Shown: positions 1-8,334 of the stretch, piece by piece
Layout of the letters: each line of letters begins with the position of its first letter
Position numbering within the stretch: position 1 is the stretch's first letter
Assembly (NCBI GenBank): GCA_017880715.1
Contig: JADGRT010000100.1
Coordinates: 1-8,334, forward strand
Direction: 5' to 3'
From: Verrucomicrobiia bacterium
Lineage (GTDB): Bacteria > Verrucomicrobiota > Verrucomicrobiia > Limisphaerales > UBA1319
Length of the DNA: 8,334 bases
Notes under the pieces: generated by a model
What the model saw: only the letters and a program-made list of their open reading frames with translations
Told to the model about the DNA's origin: nothing
Database searches by the model: none
Made by a program: the position numbers and the translations under genes

Positions 1-2
1 AA

Positions 3-1382
3 CAAGCCGGCCCGGATTGGCCCAACGAAGGATTCGATTTCGGACCGGTCATGAACCGGATAACCTCCGAGTTGACCAAACGCTGCCGGAATTTCGAGTT
101 CGTCACGTCCCTGGCAAACGGTGAGGAACAGGCCAAAAATATCCTCGATGGCGACAAATCGGCGGGTATCGATGGCTACCTGGTTTATCAGATGAACTGT
201 TGGAACCGGGTGGTCCAAACCATCGCCACCTCGGGCAAGCCCGTTCTTTACGCCGATTTCCAATTCGGCGGCAGTGGCGGTTTTCTGACCTACACGGCAG
301 CATTTCTCCGCAAACAGACGCCGAATGTCGGTTTTGTGGCTTCGTCGCAAATCAAAGATTTGGCGGAAGCGGTGAAATGCTTCGCCCTGGCTAAAAAAGG
401 CGGCTCGATGGTTGATTTTGCCGCAATGACAGCGCGAATACGAATGGCACGCACACCCAAAATCGGCCATCTCGCCTGTAAACCTGACAATCTAAAACCT
501 CTTTCGACCAACGATTGCCTGCGCCGCATGAAAGAATCAAAAATCCTGGCGGTCCGCGGCCAGGAGTCCGGACCTGCCGCGCCCATCATGGGCATCCCGC
601 TGGTTAACGTCCCGTTCGCAGAACTCAACAACGCCTGGCAAGCGGCCGATAAAGACGAGACCCGGGCGGTCGCTGACCATTGGCAGAAGACCGCCAAAAC
701 CGTCACCGGTGTCACGCGCGAAACCCTCGAACAATCGGCGGCGATGTACCTGGCCCAGAAAGCGGTCATGAAAAAATATGACGCCAACGCCATCACGATC
801 AATTGCCTGGGCGGTTTCTATAGCGGACAAATCCATGCTTACCCTTGTCTCGGATTCCATCAACTGCTCAACGAAGGTCTGGTGGGCGCCTGCGAATGTG
901 ACGTGCGATCGACCGCTACGATGGTTGCTCTGACCACGCTCACCCAGGGCCGGCCGGGTTACATCTCGGATCCGGTCGTTGACACGTCCAAACGGCAAAT
1001 CATCTATGCCCATTGCGTGGCGTCGAATCGGGTGTTCGGCCCGCAAGGCCAGGCGAATCCCTTTCAGATCCTCACCCACTCGGAAGACCGCCAAGGCGCC
1101 TCGGTGCGGTCGCTTCTGCCTACCGGCTACCTGACCACGACGGTCGAGATTTTGCCGGACCGCAAAGAAATTCTTTTGCACCAGGCCAAGGCGGTCGATA
1201 ATGATCCCGACGATCGGGCTTGCCGAACCAAGCTCGCCGCGGAACCTATCGGAGATATCGAGAAACTCTTCACGCAATGGGATCAATGGGGTTGGCACCG
1301 GGTCACGGTGTACGGCGACCTCAAGGAACCCGTGCATGCGCTGGCTGATGCGATGGGCTGGTCGGTCGTTGAAGAAGCCTAG
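3..1382 (+). CDS. Sugar isomerase-like protein (L-fucose/L-arabinose isomerase fold), 5'-truncated by window edge
   Basis: Probably a member of the L-fucose/L-arabinose isomerase superfamily, whose enzymes interconvert aldoses and ketoses with a divalent metal; the substrate cannot be told. The first in-window ATG is at 51, but the frame is open to the edge, and the 16 upstream codons (including WPNEGFDFGPV) read as protein. There is no ribosome binding site before 51, so the true start is probably off-window. Numbering from the ATG, residues 38-75 and 90-115 alternate strands and helices as in a Rossmann-like N-terminal domain. The segment around CECDVRS (E282, D284), then D307/D311, the YAHC motif (H321) and WHRVTVYGD (H416) are candidate metal and substrate ligands by analogy with the Glu/Asp/His ligands of this superfamily. 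It ends with TAG, convergent with the next gene. The fold is fairly sure; enzymatic activity is inference, and many relatives are annotated only as hypothetical proteins. Confidence 0.72.
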   Translation, partial: QAGPDWPNEGFDFGPVMNRITSELTKRCRNFEFVTSLANGEEQAKNILDGDKSAGIDGYLVYQMNCWNRVVQTIATSGKPVLYADFQFGGSGGFLTYTAAFLRKQTPNVGFVASSQIKDLAEAVKCFALAKKGGSMVDFAAMTARIRMARTPKIGHLACKPDNLKPLSTNDCLRRMKESKILAVRGQESGPAAPIMGIPLVNVPFAELNNAWQAADKDETRAVADHWQKTAKTVTGVTRETLEQSAAMYLAQKAVMKKYDANAITINCLGGFYSGQIHAYPCLGFHQLLNEGLVGACECDVRSTATMVALTTLTQGRPGYISDPVVDTSKRQIIYAHCVASNRVFGPQGQANPFQILTHSEDRQGASVRSLLPTGYLTTTVEILPDRKEILLHQAKAVDNDPDDRACRTKLAAEPIGDIEKLFTQWDQWGWHRVTVYGDLKEPVHALADAMGWSVVEEA

Positions 1383-1407
1383 GGCGCAATGCCAGCAGTG
1401 GGAAAGG

Positions 1408-1432
1408 CTCCGAAAGCCAATCCCTTTCGGAG
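1408..1432. terminator. Perfect 9-bp hairpin after the isomerase-like gene
   Basis: CTCCGAAAG (1408-1416) and CTTTCGGAG (1424-1432) are perfect reverse complements around a 7-nt loop, 26 bp beyond the isomerase stop codon. No T-run follows on either strand, so it is not a classical intrinsic terminator. It could still terminate transcription with help or stabilise the 3' end of the mRNA. The hairpin is certain from sequence; its role is inferred from position. Confidence 0.45.
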
Positions 1433-1460
1433 GGCGGAGCTCCGCGACGCCCTGACTTAT
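1429..1460. repeat. Degenerate copy of the palindromic GGTAGGGCGG repeat
   Basis: From 1429 the plus strand reads GGAGGGCGGAGCT, then about seven unrelated bases, then GCCCTGAC and an AT-rich stretch. The intragenic repeat, read on its minus strand, has GGTAGGGCGGAGCT, eight bases, then GCCCTGATAT. The match is good at both ends but the centre is shortened and the second hairpin is missing or displaced. The core GCGGAGCTCCGC (1434-1445) is a perfect 12-bp palindrome. Probably a decayed copy; chance similarity of GC-rich palindromes is possible. Confidence 0.4.
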
Positions 1461-1497
1461 CGAATGTTGGACGGTCATAATACTCGAACCGGCGCAG

Positions 1498-1527
1498 AAA
1501 AAGATGGGGGCTCCCGGAGCTCGCCCC
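1498..1527 (-). terminator. Putative intrinsic terminator of the membrane/spermidine-synthase-like gene
   Basis: Read on the minus strand, 27 bp past the TAG of the upstream gene, CCCC pairing partner GGGG (1524-1527 with 1506-1510) encloses an internal loop and a CTC/GAG stem (1511-1513 with 1517-1519). It is followed two to three bases later by five T residues (1498-1502 on the opposite strand). GC-rich hairpin plus U-tract is the pattern of a factor-independent terminator, though the stem is bulged on one side and the U-tract is short. Confidence 0.45.
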
Positions 1528-1553
1528 TCCGAGAGCTTTCAAGGCGGACCGCC

Positions 1554-3938
1554 CTATTTCAGGATCTGAAACAGGCTGGCAAAATCGTCCGTCCAGAGGG
1601 GTATTTTGACTGAATTAGTGCTCACCGCGCTAGTGGCCTCGCGGATGGATTGAGAGTTCAGGATGTCTTTATTATGCGTGAGCAGAATCCAGGTGCAGGA
1701 ATACTCCCACCATTCGTCGTCGTTTTCATCGTACGAAATGTTGGCCACCTGGTAGTTGAAGTGCCGCGCCAGATTGAGAACGACCGGCTCCAGGTCCAGG
1801 AAGTGATTGGAAATGTGAACGGCAATGATGCCGCCAGGCTTCAGGTGTCGCTCATAGATGTCAAAGGCTTCTTTCGTGAGCAGATGGACGGGGATGGCGT
1901 CGCTGCTGAACGCGTCCAGGGCGAGCAGATCGAATCCCTGCGGCGACTCGCGTTCCATCGAAAGGCGTGCATCCCCAAGCACCACGTCAACTTTACTTGC
2001 GCAGTTGGTGAGATAAGTGAATCGCGACGTTGCCAACCGCTTCACCGCAGGATTGATTTCATAGAAACGCACGTAATCGCCGGCGTGGCCGTAAGCGGCC
2101 ATGGTGCCGGTTCCCAGGCCAACCAGGCCGATGCGTTTGGCGCCTTCCGGCAGCGCTCGCATGGCCAACCCCACCCCGCTCTTCTGGCCATAGTAGGTCG
2201 TGGGCCATTGGGCCTGCGTTGGATCGACGAATTGAATGCCGTGCGTGATGCGTCCGTGCTTGAGGAGGAAATGGTGCCCCTCGGGCTCGTCCTGGCGATA
2301 TTCCAGCACGGTAAGCAAACCGTAGAAATTGCGCGATCGGTAAACCGAATCGTGATCGGATTTCGCGGCCTGCATCCACAACGCAATCCCCAGCGCCACC
2401 ACCCCCAATGACAGCCAGACACTCACCAGGAAGCGCCCGACGTGCCGGTTTCCAAAGGGTTTGCGCCATACCCAGGAGGCCACGACTAAAACCAGCATGA
2501 GCCACATCGCGATGCGCAGTCCCAGAAAGTAGCCTTTGGGAATGGCCGAATAATGCCCACTTAGCCGCACCAGATACCAGTCAAGCCCGCCGAACAAAAC
2601 GAACGGCAGCAAGCACGCCAGCCAGCGCCACAGCCTTTCATGACGGGGATCCCGATCCCGCGCCAGGACGGTCGTGAACAATAAACCGCACCCGAAAAGC
2701 CCAACGTGCAATTCGTAGTAATCCAGGAAAATCGCGGGCGCAATCACGGCCACAAACAGCCCGCCCAATGCGCCCCCGGCGGCGATCATCAAGTAAAAAG
2801 CCGTCAACTGACGCGGATCTGGCCGAATCCGGTAAAGCTCGCCGTGACACGCCATGCAGCAGACAAACAGCCCGCCGCAGTAGATAGCCACTTGGCGACG
2901 AATCGAGGCGTCGCTGCCTTCATACAGCGCCCAGCCTAAGCCGCCCAGCGCCGCGATCAGCGCAAACGTGAAGAAGAAACGCGAGTACCATCTTGGATTG
3001 TCGAAACAGAGGATGAAGCTCAGGAGGTAGAGCGCCAGCGGCAGCACCCAAAGAAACGGTATCACCGCCACATCCAGGCACAGCTTGTTCGTCGTGGCCA
3101 GCAGCAGCCAAAGCAGCATTTGCAGACGCGTCGGCGGCGGGGCTTCAATCTCGGAGGGATGGGTCGCCAATGGGATTTCTCCCGCCTCAGCCGAAGGCAC
3201 AGCCACTGGGTGGCCATCGGGAGCCACTTGTTCCTTGCTGACCTGCTCACCAGCCATGAACCTGACAGAGCCTGTGGTAGGGCGGTGTTGCCGCACCGCC
3301 CCAATATCAGGGCGGAGCAGCAGCTCCGCCCTACCGGGTTCATGGGAATCCGCCGGAGTCGCTCTCCACAATTTCAGCGCGCAATAACCGCAACCGATGA
3401 CAAACACAACCAACCCCCAAGACCATAACCCGGCCTGAGCCTGGCGGGTGAGGTGCGACTCGAAAAAGAACGGGTAACTGACCAGTGCCAGCAATGAGCC
3501 CACGTTCGAAAGCGCGTAAAGCCGGTAGGGCGACACACCCGGATTCGTGCGACTGAACCATTGCTGCATCAGCGGGCCGGTGGACGACAGCACTAAATAA
3601 GGCAGGCCAAGGCTGGCGGCCAATAACCAGAGGATTTCCCACGTTGGATTCCCATCACCCGTCGGCTTGAGGGCATCGTTGGGCGTTATCGGCAGCAGCG
3701 CCAGGGCGGCGACGAGCAGAAAGAGATGCACGACGGCCTGCCAGCGCGGCTTGACATATCGCGAAATGAGGTGTGCGTAAGCGTATCCACCCAGCAACAA
3801 CACCTGGAAAAAAAGCAGGCAGGTCGTCCAGACACCGGGTCCGCCGCCGAACCAAGGCAGGATGTACTTGCCAATCAACGGCTGAACCTGGAACAGCAGG
3901 AAGGCCCCGGTGAATATGGTCAACGCATAGGCTAGCAT
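1554..3938 (-). CDS. Multi-pass membrane protein fused to spermidine-synthase-like domain
   Basis: Resembles the family annotated as fused MFS/spermidine synthase; its reaction is not established. Residues 1-190 hold about six hydrophobic segments, including a PLIGKYILPWFGGGPGVW-type start and a PxRLYALSNVGSLLAL segment. Residues 191-272 are a polar linker. Residues 273-521 hold roughly eight more segments with the CMACHGELYR motif (361-370) and a GGALGG turn. From about 530 a soluble domain follows with a SAM-type glycine loop GLGTGT (607-612), acidic E627 in FYEINP, GDAR (655-658) and LDAFSSDAIPVHLLT (674-688), the region holding the catalytic acid in spermidine synthases. It may bind SAM or decarboxylated SAM; polyamine synthesis is unproven. 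ATG at 3938 is preceded by an in-frame TGA at 3960-3962 with no other start between, and no clear Shine-Dalgarno. Oddity: residues 202-221 are encoded entirely by a palindromic repeat. The stop TAG lies in TAGGGCGGT, also a repeat-like word. Confidence 0.85.
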   Translation of the reverse strand: MLAYALTIFTGAFLLFQVQPLIGKYILPWFGGGPGVWTTCLLFFQVLLLGGYAYAHLISRYVKPRWQAVVHLFLLVAALALLPITPNDALKPTGDGNPTWEILWLLAASLGLPYLVLSSTGPLMQQWFSRTNPGVSPYRLYALSNVGSLLALVSYPFFFESHLTRQAQAGLWSWGLVVFVIGCGYCALKLWRATPADSHEPGRAELLLRPDIGAVRQHRPTTGSVRFMAGEQVSKEQVAPDGHPVAVPSAEAGEIPLATHPSEIEAPPPTRLQMLLWLLLATTNKLCLDVAVIPFLWVLPLALYLLSFILCFDNPRWYSRFFFTFALIAALGGLGWALYEGSDASIRRQVAIYCGGLFVCCMACHGELYRIRPDPRQLTAFYLMIAAGGALGGLFVAVIAPAIFLDYYELHVGLFGCGLLFTTVLARDRDPRHERLWRWLACLLPFVLFGGLDWYLVRLSGHYSAIPKGYFLGLRIAMWLMLVLVVASWVWRKPFGNRHVGRFLVSVWLSLGVVALGIALWMQAAKSDHDSVYRSRNFYGLLTVLEYRQDEPEGHHFLLKHGRITHGIQFVDPTQAQWPTTYYGQKSGVGLAMRALPEGAKRIGLVGLGTGTMAAYGHAGDYVRFYEINPAVKRLATSRFTYLTNCASKVDVVLGDARLSMERESPQGFDLLALDAFSSDAIPVHLLTKEAFDIYERHLKPGGIIAVHISNHFLDLEPVVLNLARHFNYQVANISYDENDDEWWEYSCTWILLTHNKDILNSQSIREATSAVSTNSVKIPLWTDDFASLFQILK
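3254..3345. repeat. Intragenic double-hairpin repeat with flanking 9-bp inverted repeat
   Basis: The core, 3276-3335, is 60 bp. It is bounded by GGTAGGGCGG and its exact reverse complement CCGCCCTACC, and consists of two hairpins joined by an AT-rich hinge (CAATATC). Hairpin one is GGCGGTG / CGCACCGCC and hairpin two is GGGCGGAGC / GCTCCGCCC. Outside the core, CCATGAACC (3254-3262) and GGTTCATGG (3337-3345) form a further perfect inverted pair. The architecture resembles REPIN or small MITE-like elements. It lies wholly within the membrane protein gene, in its inter-domain linker, and the core adds exactly 20 codons without a stop. No transposase is present in the window. Confidence 0.8.
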
Positions 3939-3982
3939 GGCAACGAACGAAACATCGTCTCAAACCTAATCCCAAAAACTGA

Positions 3983-4042
3983 GGTGTGGCCGAGTTGCGG
4001 CTCGGCCGAGATATCACGGCGGCGCGGCAGCACCGCCCTACC
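3983..4042. repeat. Intergenic copy of the 60-bp double-hairpin repeat
   Basis: Same length as the intragenic core. By hand alignment without gaps it matches at about 47 of 60 positions in one orientation and about 46 in the other, as expected for a nearly symmetric element. It has hairpin GGCCGAG / CTCGGCC (3988-4007), the hinge GATATC, hairpin GGCGGCGC / GCACCGCC with one mismatch (4018-4037), and the terminal CCGCCCTACC. The left arm (GGTGTGGCCG) is diverged. It lacks the flanking CCATGAACC pair. It sits between the GH16 stop and the membrane protein start, where it could act on the mRNA as a 3' stabiliser or terminator for the GH16 gene. Confidence 0.75.
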
Positions 4043-4065
4043 AATATTGCTGCCGCGGCATCCGA

Positions 4066-4911
4066 CTACTTGGCCGCCCCTTTCTTCTCATAGATCCGCA
4101 CGTAATCCACCAGGAATTTTTGCGGAAAGATCGAGCTGTCCACGCCCTCGGCTCCGCCCCAGGCGCCGCCGACGGCCGCGTTCAAAATGAGATAATGCGG
4201 CTTGTCAAAAGGCCAGGCTTCCACCCCGGTTTTCTCGTTGGCATAGGTGAAATACTGCTTGTCATCGAAGAAAAACTCGATTTTGTCCGCATCCCATTCG
4301 ATGGCATAAATATGAAAATCCTCGGACGGCGCCTTGGTGGTCAGCTTCGCGCCTTTCTGGGTTTTCTTTATATGGTTGTATTTGGCGGTGTGGATGGTGC
4401 CGTGAATGGTATCGGGGTCGTGGCCGACGAATTCCATGATGTCGATTTCGCCGCACGCAGGCCAGCCACCGCTGCGATCGCTGCCCAACATCCAGATCGC
4501 CGGCCACATGCCGCGGCCATGGGGAATCTTGGCGCGCACCTCGATGCGGCCATACCGCCAGTTAACGATGCCCCGAGTGGTTAAACTGGCGGAGGTGTAA
4601 TCGGCGAATTGACGTGAACGCCGCGAATTGCCTTTGGCGTTGGGATCATAGGCTGGATTGGGGAACTTTTCCTGGCGCGACTCAATTATGAGCATGCCGT
4701 TTTCCAACCGCGCGTTTTCCTGGCGTCCCCGGGTGTAATACTGGAGCTCGTTATTCCGCACAAAACCTTCCTCGTAAGTCCACTTGGCCGGATCCGGCAG
4801 TCCCGGTTTGTCGAACTCGTCGGACCATACCAGTTGCCAATCGGCTGCCTGCGCTGCGCTGCCGGCCAGCAACGCGATAAGTCCGGCCAGAAAAATAAAT
4901 CGGTTCTTCAT
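4066..4911 (-). CDS. Secreted GH16 family beta-glucanase (laminarinase/lichenase type)
   Basis: Glycoside hydrolase family 16 enzymes cleave internal beta-1,3 or beta-1,3-1,4 bonds in glucans with retention of configuration. Residues 1-22 form a signal peptide (Lys/Arg start, hydrophobic core, AQA-A cleavage site), so it is exported. The mature part opens with WQLVWSDEFD and a KWTYEEG segment typical of the family. The active-site strand is GEIDIME at 154-160: E155 nucleophile, D157 assisting residue, E160 acid/base. Conserved MWPAIWML (135-142) precedes it, and WPFDKPHYLILNAAVGGAWGG (233-253) plus a closing VDYVRIYEK strand follow. At 281 residues it is a single catalytic domain with no binding module. 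ATG at 4911 has GAAAGG seven bases upstream (4919-4924). It stands alone, 224 bp after secA and 127 bp before the membrane protein gene. Exact substrate (laminarin, lichenan or another glucan) cannot be fixed from motifs. Confidence 0.93.
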   Translation of the reverse strand: MKNRFIFLAGLIALLAGSAAQAADWQLVWSDEFDKPGLPDPAKWTYEEGFVRNNELQYYTRGRQENARLENGMLIIESRQEKFPNPAYDPNAKGNSRRSRQFADYTSASLTTRGIVNWRYGRIEVRAKIPHGRGMWPAIWMLGSDRSGGWPACGEIDIMEFVGHDPDTIHGTIHTAKYNHIKKTQKGAKLTTKAPSEDFHIYAIEWDADKIEFFFDDKQYFTYANEKTGVEAWPFDKPHYLILNAAVGGAWGGAEGVDSSIFPQKFLVDYVRIYEKKGAAK

Positions 4912-4918
4912 TCAATAA

Positions 4919-4924
4919 CCTTTC
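4919..4924 (-). promoter_or_regulatory. Ribosome binding site of the GH16 gene
   Basis: GAAAGG on the minus strand lies seven bases before the ATG, a normal Shine-Dalgarno spacing. It supports the chosen start, and contrasts with secA and the membrane protein gene, which have none. Confidence 0.6.
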
Positions 4925-5019
4925 ACGCCATGGGTTGATCAAGGGGGATTCTGGAGCTTACCCCGGTCACTGCGCAAGCCTGGAGACTCAGGAAAGATCG
5001 TATGGGGCGCATCTTCGAA

Positions 5020-5097
5020 TCGTCCTCGTCCTTCGTCCTCGTCCCTCGTCCTCGATTCAGGATTTTTTTCGAGGACGAAGGACGAAGGACGAAGGAT
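5020..5097. repeat. Long imperfect hairpin of tandem GGACGAA-type units
   Basis: The right arm (5070-5096) is CGA followed by three tandem GGACGAA heptamers and a partial fourth. The left arm (5020-5054) is the complementary CGTCCT/CGTCCC series with mixed 6- and 7-bp periods. Aligned by eye, the arms pair over about 27 bases with one mismatch and one bulge, around a 15-base loop that contains seven T residues (5063-5069). It lies in the 224-bp gap between secA and the GH16 gene, the only notable content of that gap besides the adjacent hairpin. A minus-strand transcript would carry it downstream of secA and upstream of the GH16 gene. The T-run is on the plus strand and in the loop, so it is not an intrinsic terminator in the secA direction. 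Confidence 0.75.
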
Positions 5098-5100
5098 TAC

Positions 5101-5135
5101 GGCAGCCTTGTCCATCCTTCGTTTGCATGGCTGCC
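5101..5135 (-). terminator. Hairpin immediately after the secA stop codon
   Basis: GGCAGCC (5101-5107) and GGCTGCC (5129-5135) are a perfect 7-bp inverted repeat around a 21-base loop, the stem abutting the secA TAA. No U-tract follows. Its loop contains ATCCTTCGT (5114-5122), the exact complement of ACGAAGGAT (5089-5097) in the neighbouring long hairpin, so two mutually exclusive pairings are possible. A role in transcript 3'-end formation is inferred from position only. Confidence 0.35.
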
Positions 5136-8198
<3,063 letters not shown>

Positions 8199-8204
8199 GA
8201 TAAA

Positions 8205-8210
8205 ATTATA
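8205..8210 (-). promoter_or_regulatory. Candidate -10 box of secA, possible leaderless start
   Basis: A perfect TATAAT on the minus strand ends six bases before the secA ATG. With standard spacing the transcript would begin at the A of the ATG, giving a leaderless mRNA, which would agree with the lack of any Shine-Dalgarno. No good TTGACA-like -35 is visible at 16-18 bp spacing. The site lies in a short AT-rich stretch, so chance occurrence is possible. Confidence 0.4.
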
Positions 8211-8310
8211 GAATTAAACGGAAACGCTACGGGAAGGCAGCCCACGCGTCAAAGGTTTTAACGCGCGCCCTGTCAGGCGCCAGGGCTGCATCAAGCTCGT
8301 CAATCACAAC

Positions 8311-8334
8311 GTAGCAGCCGACGTGAGTCGGCTC
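8311..8334. repeat. Hairpin repeat cut by the right window edge
   Basis: GTAGC is followed by AGCCGAC (8316-8322), a GTGA loop and GTCGGCT (8327-8333), a perfect 7-bp stem. The leading GTAG recalls the ends of the 60-bp double-hairpin elements, but the stem sequence differs. It may be the first half of another two-hairpin element continuing beyond the window. The rest of 8217-8310 holds only a 6-bp GCCCTG/CAGGGC hairpin (8267-8286) and no gene that I can support. Confidence 0.45.

Noticed and set aside
537..1478. 313-codon minus-strand open frame opposite the isomerase-like gene
   Set aside because: Antisense shadow with no family resemblance, while the plus-strand frame has motif content and extends off the window.
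1650..2411. 253-codon plus-strand open frame opposite the spermidine-synthase-like domain
   Set aside because: The minus strand here encodes conserved methyltransferase-fold motifs; the plus-strand translation resembles nothing I know.
3254..3345. Frameshift or pseudogene caused by the repeat
   Set aside because: The reading frame is continuous through the element, and both flanking domains keep family motifs.
3655..4044. 129-codon minus-strand frame starting in the intergenic repeat
   Set aside because: It is out of frame with the membrane protein gene, and its start is produced by the repeat itself; the similarity of its N-terminus to another out-of-frame stretch only reflects the shared repeat DNA.
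4935..4942. TTGATCAA near the GH16 start as a -35 box or operator
   Set aside because: A -10 at normal spacing would overlap the ribosome binding site and start codon; the palindrome is too short to claim an operator.
5020..5097. CRISPR array
   Set aside because: Units are 6-7 bp with no spacers and run in opposite directions; there are no cas genes.

Overview
The window is part of a GC-rich bacterial chromosome. It holds four protein-coding genes and an unusual number of palindromic intergenic (and one intragenic) repeats. A Verrucomicrobiota or related PVC origin is my best guess. It rests on three things: a long SecA with an enlarged preprotein-binding domain, a fused membrane/spermidine-synthase-like protein, and GC-rich double-hairpin repeats of a kind I associate with that phylum. 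This is inference, not a database result.

Layout. (i) 3-1382, plus strand: the C-terminal part of a sugar-isomerase-like protein (L-fucose/L-arabinose isomerase fold). Its 5' end lies beyond the left edge. (ii) 1383-1553: a gap between convergent genes with two hairpins, one of them a plausible factor-independent terminator for the minus strand, plus remnants of a palindromic repeat. (iii) 1554-3938, minus: a 794-residue multi-spanning membrane protein with a C-terminal spermidine-synthase-like methyltransferase-fold domain. A 60-bp double-hairpin repeat sits inside its coding sequence and is translated in frame as 20 residues. (iv) 3939-4065: a gap holding a second 60-bp copy of the same repeat. 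(v) 4066-4911, minus: a secreted GH16 beta-glucanase (laminarinase/lichenase type). (vi) 4912-5135: a gene-free gap with a long hairpin built from tandem GGACGAA-type units. (vii) 5136-8198, minus: complete secA. (viii) 8199-8334: the secA upstream region, with a TATAAT placed so that the transcript could begin at the ATG, and a hairpin repeat cut by the right edge.

How the genes relate. The three minus-strand genes are separated by 127 and 224 bp of hairpin-containing DNA, so they look like independent transcription units rather than an operon. SecA is the general export motor, and the GH16 enzyme, with a typical signal peptide, is a likely Sec substrate. The isomerase-like protein and the glucanase both suggest polysaccharide or sugar use. 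I see no defence system, CRISPR array, RNA gene, transposase or prophage gene here. The least expected signal is the palindromic repeat family around and inside the membrane protein gene.
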